Shown here piece by piece: positions 1 to 7,063 of a DNA stretch of 8,170 nucleotides. Position 1 is the stretch's first letter; each line of letters opens with the position of its first letter. The notes beneath the pieces were generated by a model. It had not been told where the DNA came from. It made no database searches and saw only the letters and a list, made by a program, of their open reading frames with translations. This DNA is from CAZTHK01 sp964613215 (lineage in GTDB: Bacteria; Krumholzibacteriota; Krumholzibacteriia; Krumholzibacteriales; CAZTHK01). The stretch lies in contig CAZTHK010000042.1 of assembly GCA_964613215.1 (NCBI GenBank), forward strand, positions 1-8,170, written 5' to 3'. The position numbers and the translations under genes are program-made.

Positions 1-1112
<1,112 letters not shown>

Positions 1113-1120
1113 TAATTATA

Positions 1121-1148
1121 TCTAAAAGAACATTGCCAAAAGCAATGT
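1121..1148 (-). promoter_or_regulatory. boxB/boxA-like antitermination signal in rRNA leader
   Basis: In the leader just before 16S, the minus strand reads a perfect 7-bp hairpin, ACATTGC-TTTTG-GCAATGT (1148 to 1130). It runs into TGTTCTTTTAGA (1132-1121), which resembles the boxA of rRNA operons (E. coli TGCTCTTTAACA). A hairpin followed by boxA is the usual boxB-boxA order for NusB/NusE loading. The 9-mer GTTCTTTTA recurs at 1247-1239, giving a second boxA-like copy closer to the promoter. The identification is by resemblance only; the hairpin could instead be part of the 16S processing stalk. Confidence 0.45.
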
Positions 1149-1174
1149 CCAATCTGACGGTATCCCAAACCTCC

Positions 1175-1194
1175 GGTTATACCTTCGCATAACC
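1175..1194 (-). other. Small hairpin in rRNA leader
   Basis: GGTTAT and ATAACC (1175-1180 and 1189-1194) form a 6-bp inverted repeat around an 8-nt loop in the transcribed leader. It can compete with an alternative pairing that uses GGTAT and ATACC further downstream in the transcript. It is probably a leader fold, with no assigned role. Confidence 0.3.
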
Positions 1195-1232
1195 TTCGGT
1201 ACGGGTTATCGGGCTCAATTATCGCACGCTGC

Positions 1233-1266
1233 TTCTTTTAAAAGAACCTATTTCCATATATGGAAA
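1233..1266. repeat. Two perfect palindromes in the rRNA leader
   Basis: TTCTTTTAAAAGAA (1233-1246) and TTTCCATATATGGAAA (1251-1266) are perfect dyads lying roughly 14 to 47 nt downstream of the predicted start point of the proximal rRNA promoter. The second shares TTCC...GGAA half-sites with the dyad inside that promoter's spacer (1291-1307); their centres are about 40 bp apart. They could be protein-binding operators or RNA hairpins. Confidence 0.5.
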
Positions 1267-1286
1267 CATCTCTTATCCATTCACTT

Positions 1287-1315
1287 AATATATTCCTAAT
1301 AGGAATACTTGTCAA
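1287..1315 (-). promoter_or_regulatory. Proximal rRNA promoter (P2) with palindromic spacer
   Basis: On the minus strand a consensus -35 TTGACA (1315-1310) is followed by exactly 17 bp and a -10 TATATT (1292-1287). Transcription would start near 1280, giving a 16S leader of about 168 nt. The 35 bases upstream of the -35 are A-rich, like an UP element. The whole spacer is taken up by the perfect dyad TATTCCTAATAGGAATA (1291-1307; 8-bp arms around a central A at 1299), which also overlaps the edge of the -10. A factor bound there would sit between the polymerase contacts. Confidence 0.75.
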
Positions 1316-1382
1316 CCGTTTTATGATGTTTTTCTTACAGATTTTCAAAAAAATCAGCTGTCGTTATCCTTACGTGTCTGTC

Positions 1383-1391
1383 TGATATAAT
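1383..1391 (+). promoter_or_regulatory. Possible extended -10 promoter toward the PBP gene
   Basis: TGATATAAT is a perfect extended -10 (TGnTATAAT) on the plus strand, but no good -35 lies 16-18 bp upstream (best is TTATCC). It overlaps the -10 of rRNA promoter P1 on the other strand, so the two would exclude each other. It would give a leader of about 147 nt before the PBP start at 1545. Confidence 0.35.
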
Positions 1392-1412
1392 CAATAACAA
1401 TACCAATGTCAA
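1384..1412 (-). promoter_or_regulatory. Distal rRNA promoter (P1)
   Basis: A second minus-strand promoter lies about 97 bp upstream of P2: -35 TTGACA (1412-1407), 17-bp spacer, -10 TATATC (1389-1384), with predicted start near 1377. It is preceded by an A/T-only-like stretch (about 1413-1445) fitting an UP element. Tandem P1/P2 promoters roughly 100 bp apart are typical of rRNA operons. The -35 is perfect; the -10 matches consensus at four of six bases. Confidence 0.6.
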
Positions 1413-1514
1413 ATATATTTTGAATTTTTATCTAACTATTGTATTTTCAGTATGGTAGTAATATATTCCTCCTGAAGAGATAGTAAAGAACGGATAAATA
1501 GATTTACAGACGAT

Positions 1515-1520
1515 TATAAT
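1515..1520 (+). promoter_or_regulatory. Possible -10 box immediately upstream of the PBP gene
   Basis: A perfect TATAAT lies 24 bp before the ATG at 1545. The -35 position holds GGATAA, which is poor. If used, the mRNA would begin near 1527 with a leader of only about 18 nt that contains no Shine-Dalgarno sequence. Confidence 0.35.
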
Positions 1521-1544
1521 AAACTTATCATACCATGATCAATA

Positions 1545-3626
1545 ATGAGTGAGAAGAAGAACAGAAAAATAAGGATTCTGCTTACCACCCTGCTGGTAAT
1601 ATTTCTTATTATCCTGGGAGTTGGTACCGCAGCCATAAGGTGGTTCTCCAGGGACCTCCCCTCCATAGCAAGGCTGGAGATGGTGGAGCCTTCACTTAAG
1701 ACAAAGATTCTGGCAGCGGATTCCACCCTTATCTCCGAGCTTTTTTCACAGAACAGAATTCTCCTGGACGGAGATGATATACCATCCCAGGTACAGAATA
1801 CCTTCCTGGCGGTGGAGGACAGGCGCTTTTACCACCATTTTGGAATAGATATCATCAGAATTGCCTCTGCCCTCTGGGAGGACATCACCCATTGGAGCAG
1901 AAAGGAGGGTGCCAGTACCATCACCCAGCAGCTGGCCAGGGACCTCTTCCTCACCAAGGAACAGACCTTCTCCCGGAAGATAAAGGAGATTCTGCTCTCT
2001 TTCAGGATCGAGAGGGCATATTCGAAGCGGGAAATACTGGCCATGTACCTCAACCAGATATATTTCGGGGGGGGAAGCTACGGAATAGAAGCCGCTTCCA
2101 GAAAATTCTTCGGCAGGCCGGTGAGAGAGCTTGAACTTCATCAGCTCGCCCTGCTGGCAGGGCTTCAGAAAAATCCGGCAGGTTACAATCCTTTTTCCCA
2201 TCCTGCCCGGGCCATGAGAAGAAGAAAAATAGTATTGCATGCGATGACTGATTTCGGTGTAATTACTCCGGTTCAGCTGGATACTCTCAAGGTTAAACCG
2301 CTTGACATCATGAGGCAGGATAAATCGGAGGAGGAATTCGCTTCCCACTTCACCGAATACATCAGGTTGCAGTTGAAGGAGAAATTCGGTTCCCGGTCCC
2401 TTTATAAGGACGGATACACCGTATACACCACCCTGGACCCCCGCCTCCAGAGGGTTGCAGAAGACAGTATGGAGGTTTTTCTGCGGCAGCTGGAGGAGGA
2501 GAACGATTTTGAGCTGACCAGGCAGGCCTACCTGGATTCACTGGAAAAAGGGGCAGAGATACATCCGCATTATCTCCAGTCGGGAGCAGTTGCCATAGAT
2601 CCCAGAAACGGACATATAAAGGTTATGGTGGGGGGACGCAGTTTCAGCGAGAAGGAATTCAACAATGTGACCCAGGCCAGAAGACAGCCCGGCTCGGCAT
2701 TCAAGGTGTTTATTTATATAGCAGCACTCAAAAACGGCTTGAGCCCAAGCGACATGATACTGGATACTCCTCTGGTGGTGGAGATGCCAAACGGTGAAGT
2801 CTACAAACCGAAGAATTTCTCCAATAAATTTCATGGAGCTGTATCACTGAGACATGCCCTTAAAAAATCGATAAATGTTCCGGCAATAAAACTTCTGGAA
2901 AAGATCGGACCTCCGGCGGTGGTTTCCATTGCCAAACAGATGGGAATAAAGAGTAATCTCAAGCCATATCTCTCCCTGGCTCTGGGAGCGCAGGAGGTAA
3001 CCCTGCTGGAACTTACCTCTGCCTTCGGAGTGCTGGCTGCAGAGGGGGTAAGAGCAGAACCGATGACCATAACTCGAATAGAAGACCGTTACGGAAGGGT
3101 GATAGAAGACTACCGGGAACATCATCATGAAATTCTATCCCCCCAGATATCCTATCTGATCACCGATATGCTTCAATCTGTTATTGACCAGGGTACCGGA
3201 AGAAATGTCAGGCGGGCCGGCCTGAGAATCCCATGTGCCGGCAAGACCGGTACTACCGACAACTTCGGAGACGGGTGGTTCATAGGATACACTCCCGAGC
3301 TGGCGGTAGGGGCATGGACCGGATTCAGTCATAAGGTAATTTCCATGGGAATAAACCAGACCGGGGCCAGAGTAGCTCTACCCATCTGGATAGAAATAAT
3401 GAAAGCGGCATATCCGGATAACCATGGCCCCGATTTCAGGGAACCGGAGGAAATCACCAGGGCTATGATATGCAAGGATTCCGGCCTGCTGGCCACCCCC
3501 TACTGTCCCAATGTGGTAAAGGAAATATTCATAAAGGGGATGGAACCTTCCAGACACTGCGATATCCATCAGATAAGCCCCTACGACCTCCTGGATGAGA
3601 ACCAGGATCTCAGAGAACTGGACTAA
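1545..3626 (+). CDS. mrcA: PBP1A-type bifunctional peptidoglycan glycosyltransferase/transpeptidase
   Basis: Class A penicillin-binding protein of 693 aa. It polymerises lipid II into glycan strands and cross-links the stem peptides at the outer face of the inner membrane. An N-terminal signal anchor (about 9-32) is followed by the GT51 domain: VEDRRFYHHFGID with catalytic Glu91, GASTITQQLARD (122-133), and KREILAMYLNQIYFGG with the second conserved Glu163. The transpeptidase domain has SxxK at Ser384-Lys387 (PGSAFK), SxN at 442-444 and KTGT at 567-570. The C-terminal tail carries Cys643, Cys654 and Cys672. It is shorter than proteobacterial PBP1A (about 850 aa), with only a short linker between the two domains, so no OB/ODD insert is obvious. 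No Shine-Dalgarno precedes the ATG at 1545; the next upstream ATG (1535) is out of frame and stops after five codons. It is divergent from the rRNA gene and convergent with the alr/deoC operon. Confidence 0.95.
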   Translation: MSEKKNRKIRILLTTLLVIFLIILGVGTAAIRWFSRDLPSIARLEMVEPSLKTKILAADSTLISELFSQNRILLDGDDIPSQVQNTFLAVEDRRFYHHFGIDIIRIASALWEDITHWSRKEGASTITQQLARDLFLTKEQTFSRKIKEILLSFRIERAYSKREILAMYLNQIYFGGGSYGIEAASRKFFGRPVRELELHQLALLAGLQKNPAGYNPFSHPARAMRRRKIVLHAMTDFGVITPVQLDTLKVKPLDIMRQDKSEEEFASHFTEYIRLQLKEKFGSRSLYKDGYTVYTTLDPRLQRVAEDSMEVFLRQLEEENDFELTRQAYLDSLEKGAEIHPHYLQSGAVAIDPRNGHIKVMVGGRSFSEKEFNNVTQARRQPGSAFKVFIYIAALKNGLSPSDMILDTPLVVEMPNGEVYKPKNFSNKFHGAVSLRHALKKSINVPAIKLLEKIGPPAVVSIAKQMGIKSNLKPYLSLALGAQEVTLLELTSAFGVLAAEGVRAEPMTITRIEDRYGRVIEDYREHHHEILSPQISYLITDMLQSVIDQGTGRNVRRAGLRIPCAGKTGTTDNFGDGWFIGYTPELAVGAWTGFSHKVISMGINQTGARVALPIWIEIMKAAYPDNHGPDFREPEEITRAMICKDSGLLATPYCPNVVKEIFIKGMEPSRHCDIHQISPYDLLDENQDLRELD

Positions 3627-3636
3627 CTGACCATTA

Positions 3637-3662
3637 AGATCCCTCTGAATAATTAGAGATCT
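3637..3662. terminator. Weak hairpin between convergent genes
   Basis: Between the stops of the PBP gene (3626) and deoC (3689), AGATC-cc-TCT and AGA-GATCT (3637-3646 and 3655-3662) can pair as 8 bp with a 2-nt bulge around an 8-nt loop. No T-run follows on either strand, so it is at best a weak bidirectional terminator. Nothing better is seen in this 62-bp gap. Confidence 0.22.
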
Positions 3663-3688
3663 ACTGCCTTCACTATGAGGAATCAGTT

Positions 3689-4357
3689 TCAGGAGGGCAT
3701 TGACCTCAGCTCTTCAACGATCCTGACCCCGGTGCTGGTACCGATTCTGTTGGCTCCCGCCTCTACCAGATCCAGGGCAAATGAAGCCGTTCTTATACCG
3801 GCGGAAGCCTTAACCCCGAAATCCGTTCCCACTGCCTCTCTCATCAATCTGACATCCTCCGTGGTGGCACCGGGAGGCCCGAAGCCTGTGGATGTTTTTA
3901 CAAATGATGCACCTGCAGCAATGGCCAGTTCACAGGCCTTCTGCTTCTCCTGATCAGAGAGCAGGGCTGCTTCTATAATTACCTTTACCAGCCTGCCACC
4001 ACATGCTTCCACCACACCTGCGATGTCGTCCTGAACCAGGCGGATCTGACCGGCCTTTAAAGCTCCCACATTGAGGACCATGTCAACCTCATCTCCTCCC
4101 TCCTCTACTACCCTTCTGGCTTCATATGCCTTTACCTTCGAATCCACCGCTCCCAGGGGAAATCCGGCCACCGAACATACCGCTATCTCCGAATCCACCA
4201 GCTCCGAAGCCACCAGGGGAACATAGTGGGTATTAACACAGACTGAGAAAAATCCAAACTCCCTGGCTTCTTCGCAAACCCTCTTTACATCACCGGGGGT
4301 TGCCTCCGGGTTTAAAAGGGTATGGTCTATCATTCTGATAAGTTCTGCCTTATTCAA
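3689..4357 (-). CDS. deoC: Deoxyribose-phosphate aldolase
   Basis: Class I aldolase of 222 aa that splits 2-deoxy-D-ribose 5-phosphate into glyceraldehyde 3-phosphate and acetaldehyde in cytosolic deoxynucleoside catabolism. Family signatures are all present: IDHTLLNP near the N-terminus (10-17), EVDMVLNVG (90-98) with the conserved Asp92, SFVKTSTGF with the Schiff-base Lys154, and GVKASAGIR with the second active-site Lys183. The length is normal for the short bacterial type. The start is TTG at 4357-4355: AAGGAG (4370-4365) sits 7 nt upstream, and the next in-frame Met (residue 9) would remove residues normally present before the IDHT motif. It is the last gene of the minus-strand operon, 57 bp downstream of alr. 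No other deo genes are visible, so its link to alr looks like simple co-transcription. Confidence 0.95.
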   Translation of the reverse strand: MNKAELIRMIDHTLLNPEATPGDVKRVCEEAREFGFFSVCVNTHYVPLVASELVDSEIAVCSVAGFPLGAVDSKVKAYEARRVVEEGGDEVDMVLNVGALKAGQIRLVQDDIAGVVEACGGRLVKVIIEAALLSDQEKQKACELAIAAGASFVKTSTGFGPPGATTEDVRLMREAVGTDFGVKASAGIRTASFALDLVEAGANRIGTSTGVRIVEELRSMPS

Positions 4358-4384
4358 CCTGTCTCTCCTTACTCATAACTATGA

Positions 4385-4399
4385 ACCACCGGCGGTGGT
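4385..4399. repeat. GC-rich dyad in the alr-deoC gap
   Basis: ACCACCGGCGGTGGT is a perfect 7-bp inverted repeat around a single central G, 15-30 bp downstream of the alr stop and before the deoC ribosome binding site. No T-run follows, so it is not a standard terminator. It could stabilise the processed mRNA or modestly reduce deoC expression. Confidence 0.35.
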
Positions 4400-4414
4400 C
4401 CGGCGGGGATGTTG

Positions 4415-5578
4415 CTAACTGTTAGAAACTCCCAGCAGTGTTTTAAGACTTTCCACCCTGCCGTCCCGCATATATACCCTTACCACCCGCTTGCTTATCC
4501 GGCACATAATCTCATAGTTTATAGTTCCCGCCCACTGCGCTATATCATCCACAGTAACCTCCTCCCCTGCCTGCCTGCCCATTATTACTACCTCATCCCC
4601 CACCTCCGGCCGGGAAAAACCGGAGAGGTCGATCATGGTCATATCCATGGTTACCCTTCCTATGATGGGAACAGGCCGACCCCGGAAGAGAAACCTGCCG
4701 GTGTTGGAAAGCCGGTGGCTCAATCCATGACCATAGCCGACCGGTACCACCCCCATGGTAAAGTCCTCATCCGAGATGTAGGTTCTCCCGTAACTGACGC
4801 TGGATCCGGCGGGCATATCCTTTACCATAACCAGTCTGGTCTTAAAGCTCATAACCGCTACCACACCCACCCTGTCCCTCAGATCCAGAGAGGCATGATG
4901 ACCGTATGCCATAAGACCGGGTCTGACCATATTAAAATGCGAGGATGGAAAATTAACTATGGCGGCACTGTTGGCACAGTGAACATATCTGAATTTGATA
5001 CCCCTGTCCCCAAGTTCATCTATCAAACCGGTGAAACCTGTTATCTGCTCCCGGGTAAAATCAAAATCACTATCGGAGGCGGGGAAATGGGTGAATACTC
5101 CCTCCATTTCTATCCCCCCCAGTTTTTTCATTCTGGTAATCTCAGCGGAAGCTTCCCCCAGGGGCAGGCCAGCCCTGCCCATACCAGTGTCAACCTCCAC
5201 ATGAACAGTGCATTTCTTCCCCTTCTCCATGGCCAACCGTGATGCCTCCATGGCAAAGCGGTAGCTGGAAGCCGATACCGCCAGGCTGTAATCCAGAGCA
5301 GGCTGGAGTTCCCCGGACAGCACCGGACTGAGTACCAGTATGGGATCCTCTATTCCAGCCTCCCTGAGCTGCTTGCCCTCGTCGATGGTGGCCACTCCGA
5401 ACATATCGATCCCGCAATCCCTGGCGAATTTTGCTATATGAACCGCTCCGTGGCCGTAAGCATCAGCCTTTACCACCAGCAGGATATTCACCCTCCGGGC
5501 TGTCATTGCCCTTATTTTCTTTATGTTATACCTTAGAGCGTCCAGATTGATCTCAACCCAGGCAGGAAAACTATTCAT
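4415..5578 (-). CDS. alr: Alanine racemase (PLP-dependent)
   Basis: Converts L-alanine to D-alanine in the cytosol for peptidoglycan precursors; 387 aa, normal for the family. The N-terminal TIM barrel holds the PLP-binding motif VVKADAYGHG with Lys37 (aldimine lysine) and Tyr41. VDTGMGRAG (129-137) supplies the Arg135 that contacts the cofactor phenolate region, and VRPGLMAYG (218-226) is the conserved RPG segment. The C-terminal domain contains SYGRTY with Tyr263, the second catalytic base, and GRVTMDMTMIDLS (307-319), where Thr replaces the more usual Cys of GRVCMD. Glu128 occupies the position of the carbamylated lysine (Lys129) of Geobacillus Alr. The ATG at 5578-5576 is preceded by GAGG (5590-5587, 8-nt spacer), which overlaps the stop codon of the upstream gene; the gap is 11 nt, so the two genes are co-transcribed. 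Confidence 0.96.
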   Translation of the reverse strand: MNSFPAWVEINLDALRYNIKKIRAMTARRVNILLVVKADAYGHGAVHIAKFARDCGIDMFGVATIDEGKQLREAGIEDPILVLSPVLSGELQPALDYSLAVSASSYRFAMEASRLAMEKGKKCTVHVEVDTGMGRAGLPLGEASAEITRMKKLGGIEMEGVFTHFPASDSDFDFTREQITGFTGLIDELGDRGIKFRYVHCANSAAIVNFPSSHFNMVRPGLMAYGHHASLDLRDRVGVVAVMSFKTRLVMVKDMPAGSSVSYGRTYISDEDFTMGVVPVGYGHGLSHRLSNTGRFLFRGRPVPIIGRVTMDMTMIDLSGFSRPEVGDEVVIMGRQAGEEVTVDDIAQWAGTINYEIMCRISKRVVRVYMRDGRVESLKTLLGVSNS

Positions 5579-5589
5579 CGGTACTACCT

Positions 5590-6552
5590 CTAATTCCCTT
5601 TATTATCGTCCTTGCCGGTTTCATAATCACCCCGGTAGATAAACCGGTTCAGCAATCTCACATATCTGGTCCAGTTACCCTCTCCCCCCTGTTCCTGATC
5701 CATGGTCTGTATCACACCCCTTACCTGAGCATCCATGTTGTCAATATAATGGAGAAGCATTGCTTCCAGAGTCATCGGTACCACCGGAGAACCATTCTCC
5801 ATGGAACCATGGTGACTCAGAATCATATGCTTCAGTTTGACCGTGATATCCTCGGGGAAATCCTCCATTCCACGCAGATACTCATTGATAAAATCTATAC
5901 CCATTGAGATATGCCCCAGCAGGCGTCCCCGGTCGGAATATTTGATGGTATTGGTAACTGAAAGCTCCTGAAGCTTCCCTATATCGTGAAGAAAAACACC
6001 CGCCAGTAGAACATCCCGGTCGACTTCGGAATAAACCTCCCCTGTACGCAGAGCAATTCTGGACATATCGTATACGTGTTCAACCAGCCCGCCCAGATAG
6101 GAATGATGCCATCCCATGGCGGCGGGAGCCTTGATGAAGCGGTTTTTGAAAATATCATCTTCGAATATGGTCTGAAGCAATTTTCTGATATCCTCATTGG
6201 CTATGGAGGATATCATCTTGAGTATCTCCCCGTACATCTCTTCCGGATCTCTGGTGGTAACGGGCAGAAAGAGGGAGGAGTCGAACTCATCCTCATCCAG
6301 CTTTTCGATACCACTTATCTTAATCTGGAGAGCACCCTCGTACTCCTGGATCACACCACTGACCCTGGCCACATCATCCACCTTAAGCTCCGTCTCCAGC
6401 TTGTCGGAAGGGTCCCATAGAATTCCCTTCAAGCGCCTGTCCCTGTCCACAAACTGAAAAAGGAGAAACCTCCCTCCTTTGAAATCGCGTCTCACTATCT
6501 TTGCCACCACCATTACCTTTTCCACCCTGTCTCCTACATTCAGTCTGGCCAC
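5590..6552 (-). CDS. yhaM: YhaM-like 3'-5' exoribonuclease (OB fold + HD domain)
   Basis: A 320-aa protein laid out like Bacillus YhaM (314 aa): an N-terminal OB-fold nucleic-acid-binding domain (about 6-85, with LLFQFVDRDRRLKGILWD) followed by a metal-dependent HD hydrolase domain. HD ligands are visible: His159 (GLVEHV), His189-Asp190 (FLHDIGK), His214, His247/His248 (LSHHGS) and Asp271 (HYIDNMD). YhaM enzymes shorten RNA, and some act on single-stranded DNA, in the cytosol; the specific substrate here is inferred. The start is GTG at 6552-6550, chosen because AAGGA (6563-6559) lies 6 nt upstream and the OB fold begins at once. It is the first gene of the operon with alr (11-nt gap) and deoC. 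Other HD phosphohydrolases share parts of this pattern, but the OB-HD combination and length point to YhaM. Confidence 0.85.
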   Translation of the reverse strand: MARLNVGDRVEKVMVVAKIVRRDFKGGRFLLFQFVDRDRRLKGILWDPSDKLETELKVDDVARVSGVIQEYEGALQIKISGIEKLDEDEFDSSLFLPVTTRDPEEMYGEILKMISSIANEDIRKLLQTIFEDDIFKNRFIKAPAAMGWHHSYLGGLVEHVYDMSRIALRTGEVYSEVDRDVLLAGVFLHDIGKLQELSVTNTIKYSDRGRLLGHISMGIDFINEYLRGMEDFPEDITVKLKHMILSHHGSMENGSPVVPMTLEAMLLHYIDNMDAQVRGVIQTMDQEQGGEGNWTRYVRLLNRFIYRGDYETGKDDNKGN

Positions 6553-6596
6553 TGGTATTCCTTCCTCATAATTTACAAAAATTCCTGACTTTCTTA

Positions 6597-6625
6597 ATCT
6601 AATCCAACAATCAACAACAGGTCAA
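6597..6625 (-). promoter_or_regulatory. Possible promoter of the yhaM-alr-deoC operon
   Basis: On the minus strand TTGACC (6625-6620) is followed by 17 bp and TTAGAT (6602-6597), placing a start near 6590, about 40 nt before the GTG. The -35 is good and the -10 poor (three of six). No other candidate in this gap is better. Confidence 0.35.
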
Positions 6626-6638
6626 GGACTTACTGTCT

Positions 6639-6992
6639 ATGCCCGTACTTCCGTTAACTGGAGCAGGATCTCAGACCACTTCAGGATTCACTCAGGGAAG
6701 AGGCAGAATGCATGGTGACAGGGTATTCGGTTGCAGTATGAGAAGCGGTGGCATGATGGGCGGCATGCTCTGTGGAATGGCCGACAGGTACGATTGGGAT
6801 TATATGACCGGGGAACTCAAACTGAAGGAAGATCAGAAAAATCGCCTGATGACGCAGAACCACAATGCAGTGCGAAAGATGATGGATTACAGAAATCGGC
6901 TCTCCCTGGAAATGTTTGGCCTGAATATGGAACTGAAAAAGAACAATCCAGACCAGGGCAACCTCCCTCCCCTGAGCACACAAATTAGTTGA
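6639..6992 (+). CDS. Met/Cys/His-rich CpxP/Spy-like ORF, probably a gene remnant
   Basis: An ORF of 117 aa. Residues 57-117 resemble the central helices of periplasmic CpxP/Spy/ZraP-type proteins: LKLKEDQKNRL, then MDYRNRLSLEMF and NPDQGNLPPLSTQIS, the point where family members continue into another long helix. Here a stop follows directly. Residues 24-47 are rich in Met, Cys and His (Met34, 39, 40, 43, 47; Cys32, Cys45), as in metal-responsive members. The N-terminus (MPVLPLTGAGSQ) looks like only the tail of a signal peptide, and the in-frame codons upstream, back to a TAA at 6600, encode no charged-hydrophobic leader. Both ends therefore appear missing. AAGGA (6624-6628) lies 10 nt before the ATG, so translation is possible. 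Family placement is by pattern only and could be wrong. Confidence 0.5.
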   Translation: MPVLPLTGAGSQTTSGFTQGRGRMHGDRVFGCSMRSGGMMGGMLCGMADRYDWDYMTGELKLKEDQKNRLMTQNHNAVRKMMDYRNRLSLEMFGLNMELKKNNPDQGNLPPLSTQIS

Positions 6993-7017
6993 TAAAACTA
7001 TTAATTTATGGTAAAAT
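6989..7017 (+). promoter_or_regulatory. Strong sigma70-type promoter for the secreted-protein gene
   Basis: TTGATA (6989-6994), a 17-bp spacer ending in TGG, and TAAAAT (7012-7017) make a near-consensus promoter with an extended -10. Transcription would start near 7024, giving a leader of about 222 nt before the ATG at 7246. The -35 overlaps the stop codon of the truncated ORF to its left. Confidence 0.6.
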
Positions 7018-7025
7018 GCTCCCTT

Positions 7026-7063
7026 GCCAATGGTTAAAAGCCAATTTGCCGCATACCGGCAAA
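7026..7063 (+). other. Leader hairpin with GCCAAT direct repeat
   Basis: TTTGCCG-CATAC-CGGCAAA (7045-7063) is a perfect 7-bp hairpin about 20 nt into the predicted leader. It is preceded by two copies of GCCAAT (7026-7031 and 7040-7045). No T-run follows on the plus strand, so it is not an obvious terminator. It may be a 5' stabilising fold. The rest of 7064-7189 is purine-rich sequence with no recognisable riboswitch. Confidence 0.4.

Noticed and set aside
1746..2348. 200-codon minus-strand ORF opposite the PBP gene
   Set aside because: The plus strand encodes the GT51 domain with all catalytic motifs. The antisense frame is a by-product of codon bias and has no ribosome binding site or recognisable domain.
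4385..4399. GC-rich dyad as a terminator after alr
   Set aside because: No T-run follows on the minus strand, the arms meet with almost no loop, and deoC has no promoter of its own visible.
4409..5242. 277-codon plus-strand ORF opposite alr
   Set aside because: The minus-strand protein is a complete alanine racemase; the plus frame is His/Pro/Tyr-rich antisense translation without family features.
6681..6983. 100-codon minus-strand ORF opposite the CpxP/Spy-like ORF
   Set aside because: Its His-rich content mirrors the Met-rich (ATG/CAT) codons of the plus strand; no start signal or domain supports it.
7045..7063. Hairpin as a terminator of the ORF ending at 6992
   Set aside because: It is followed by AATGGGGGCGGG, not a T-run, and a strong promoter lies between the ORF and the hairpin.
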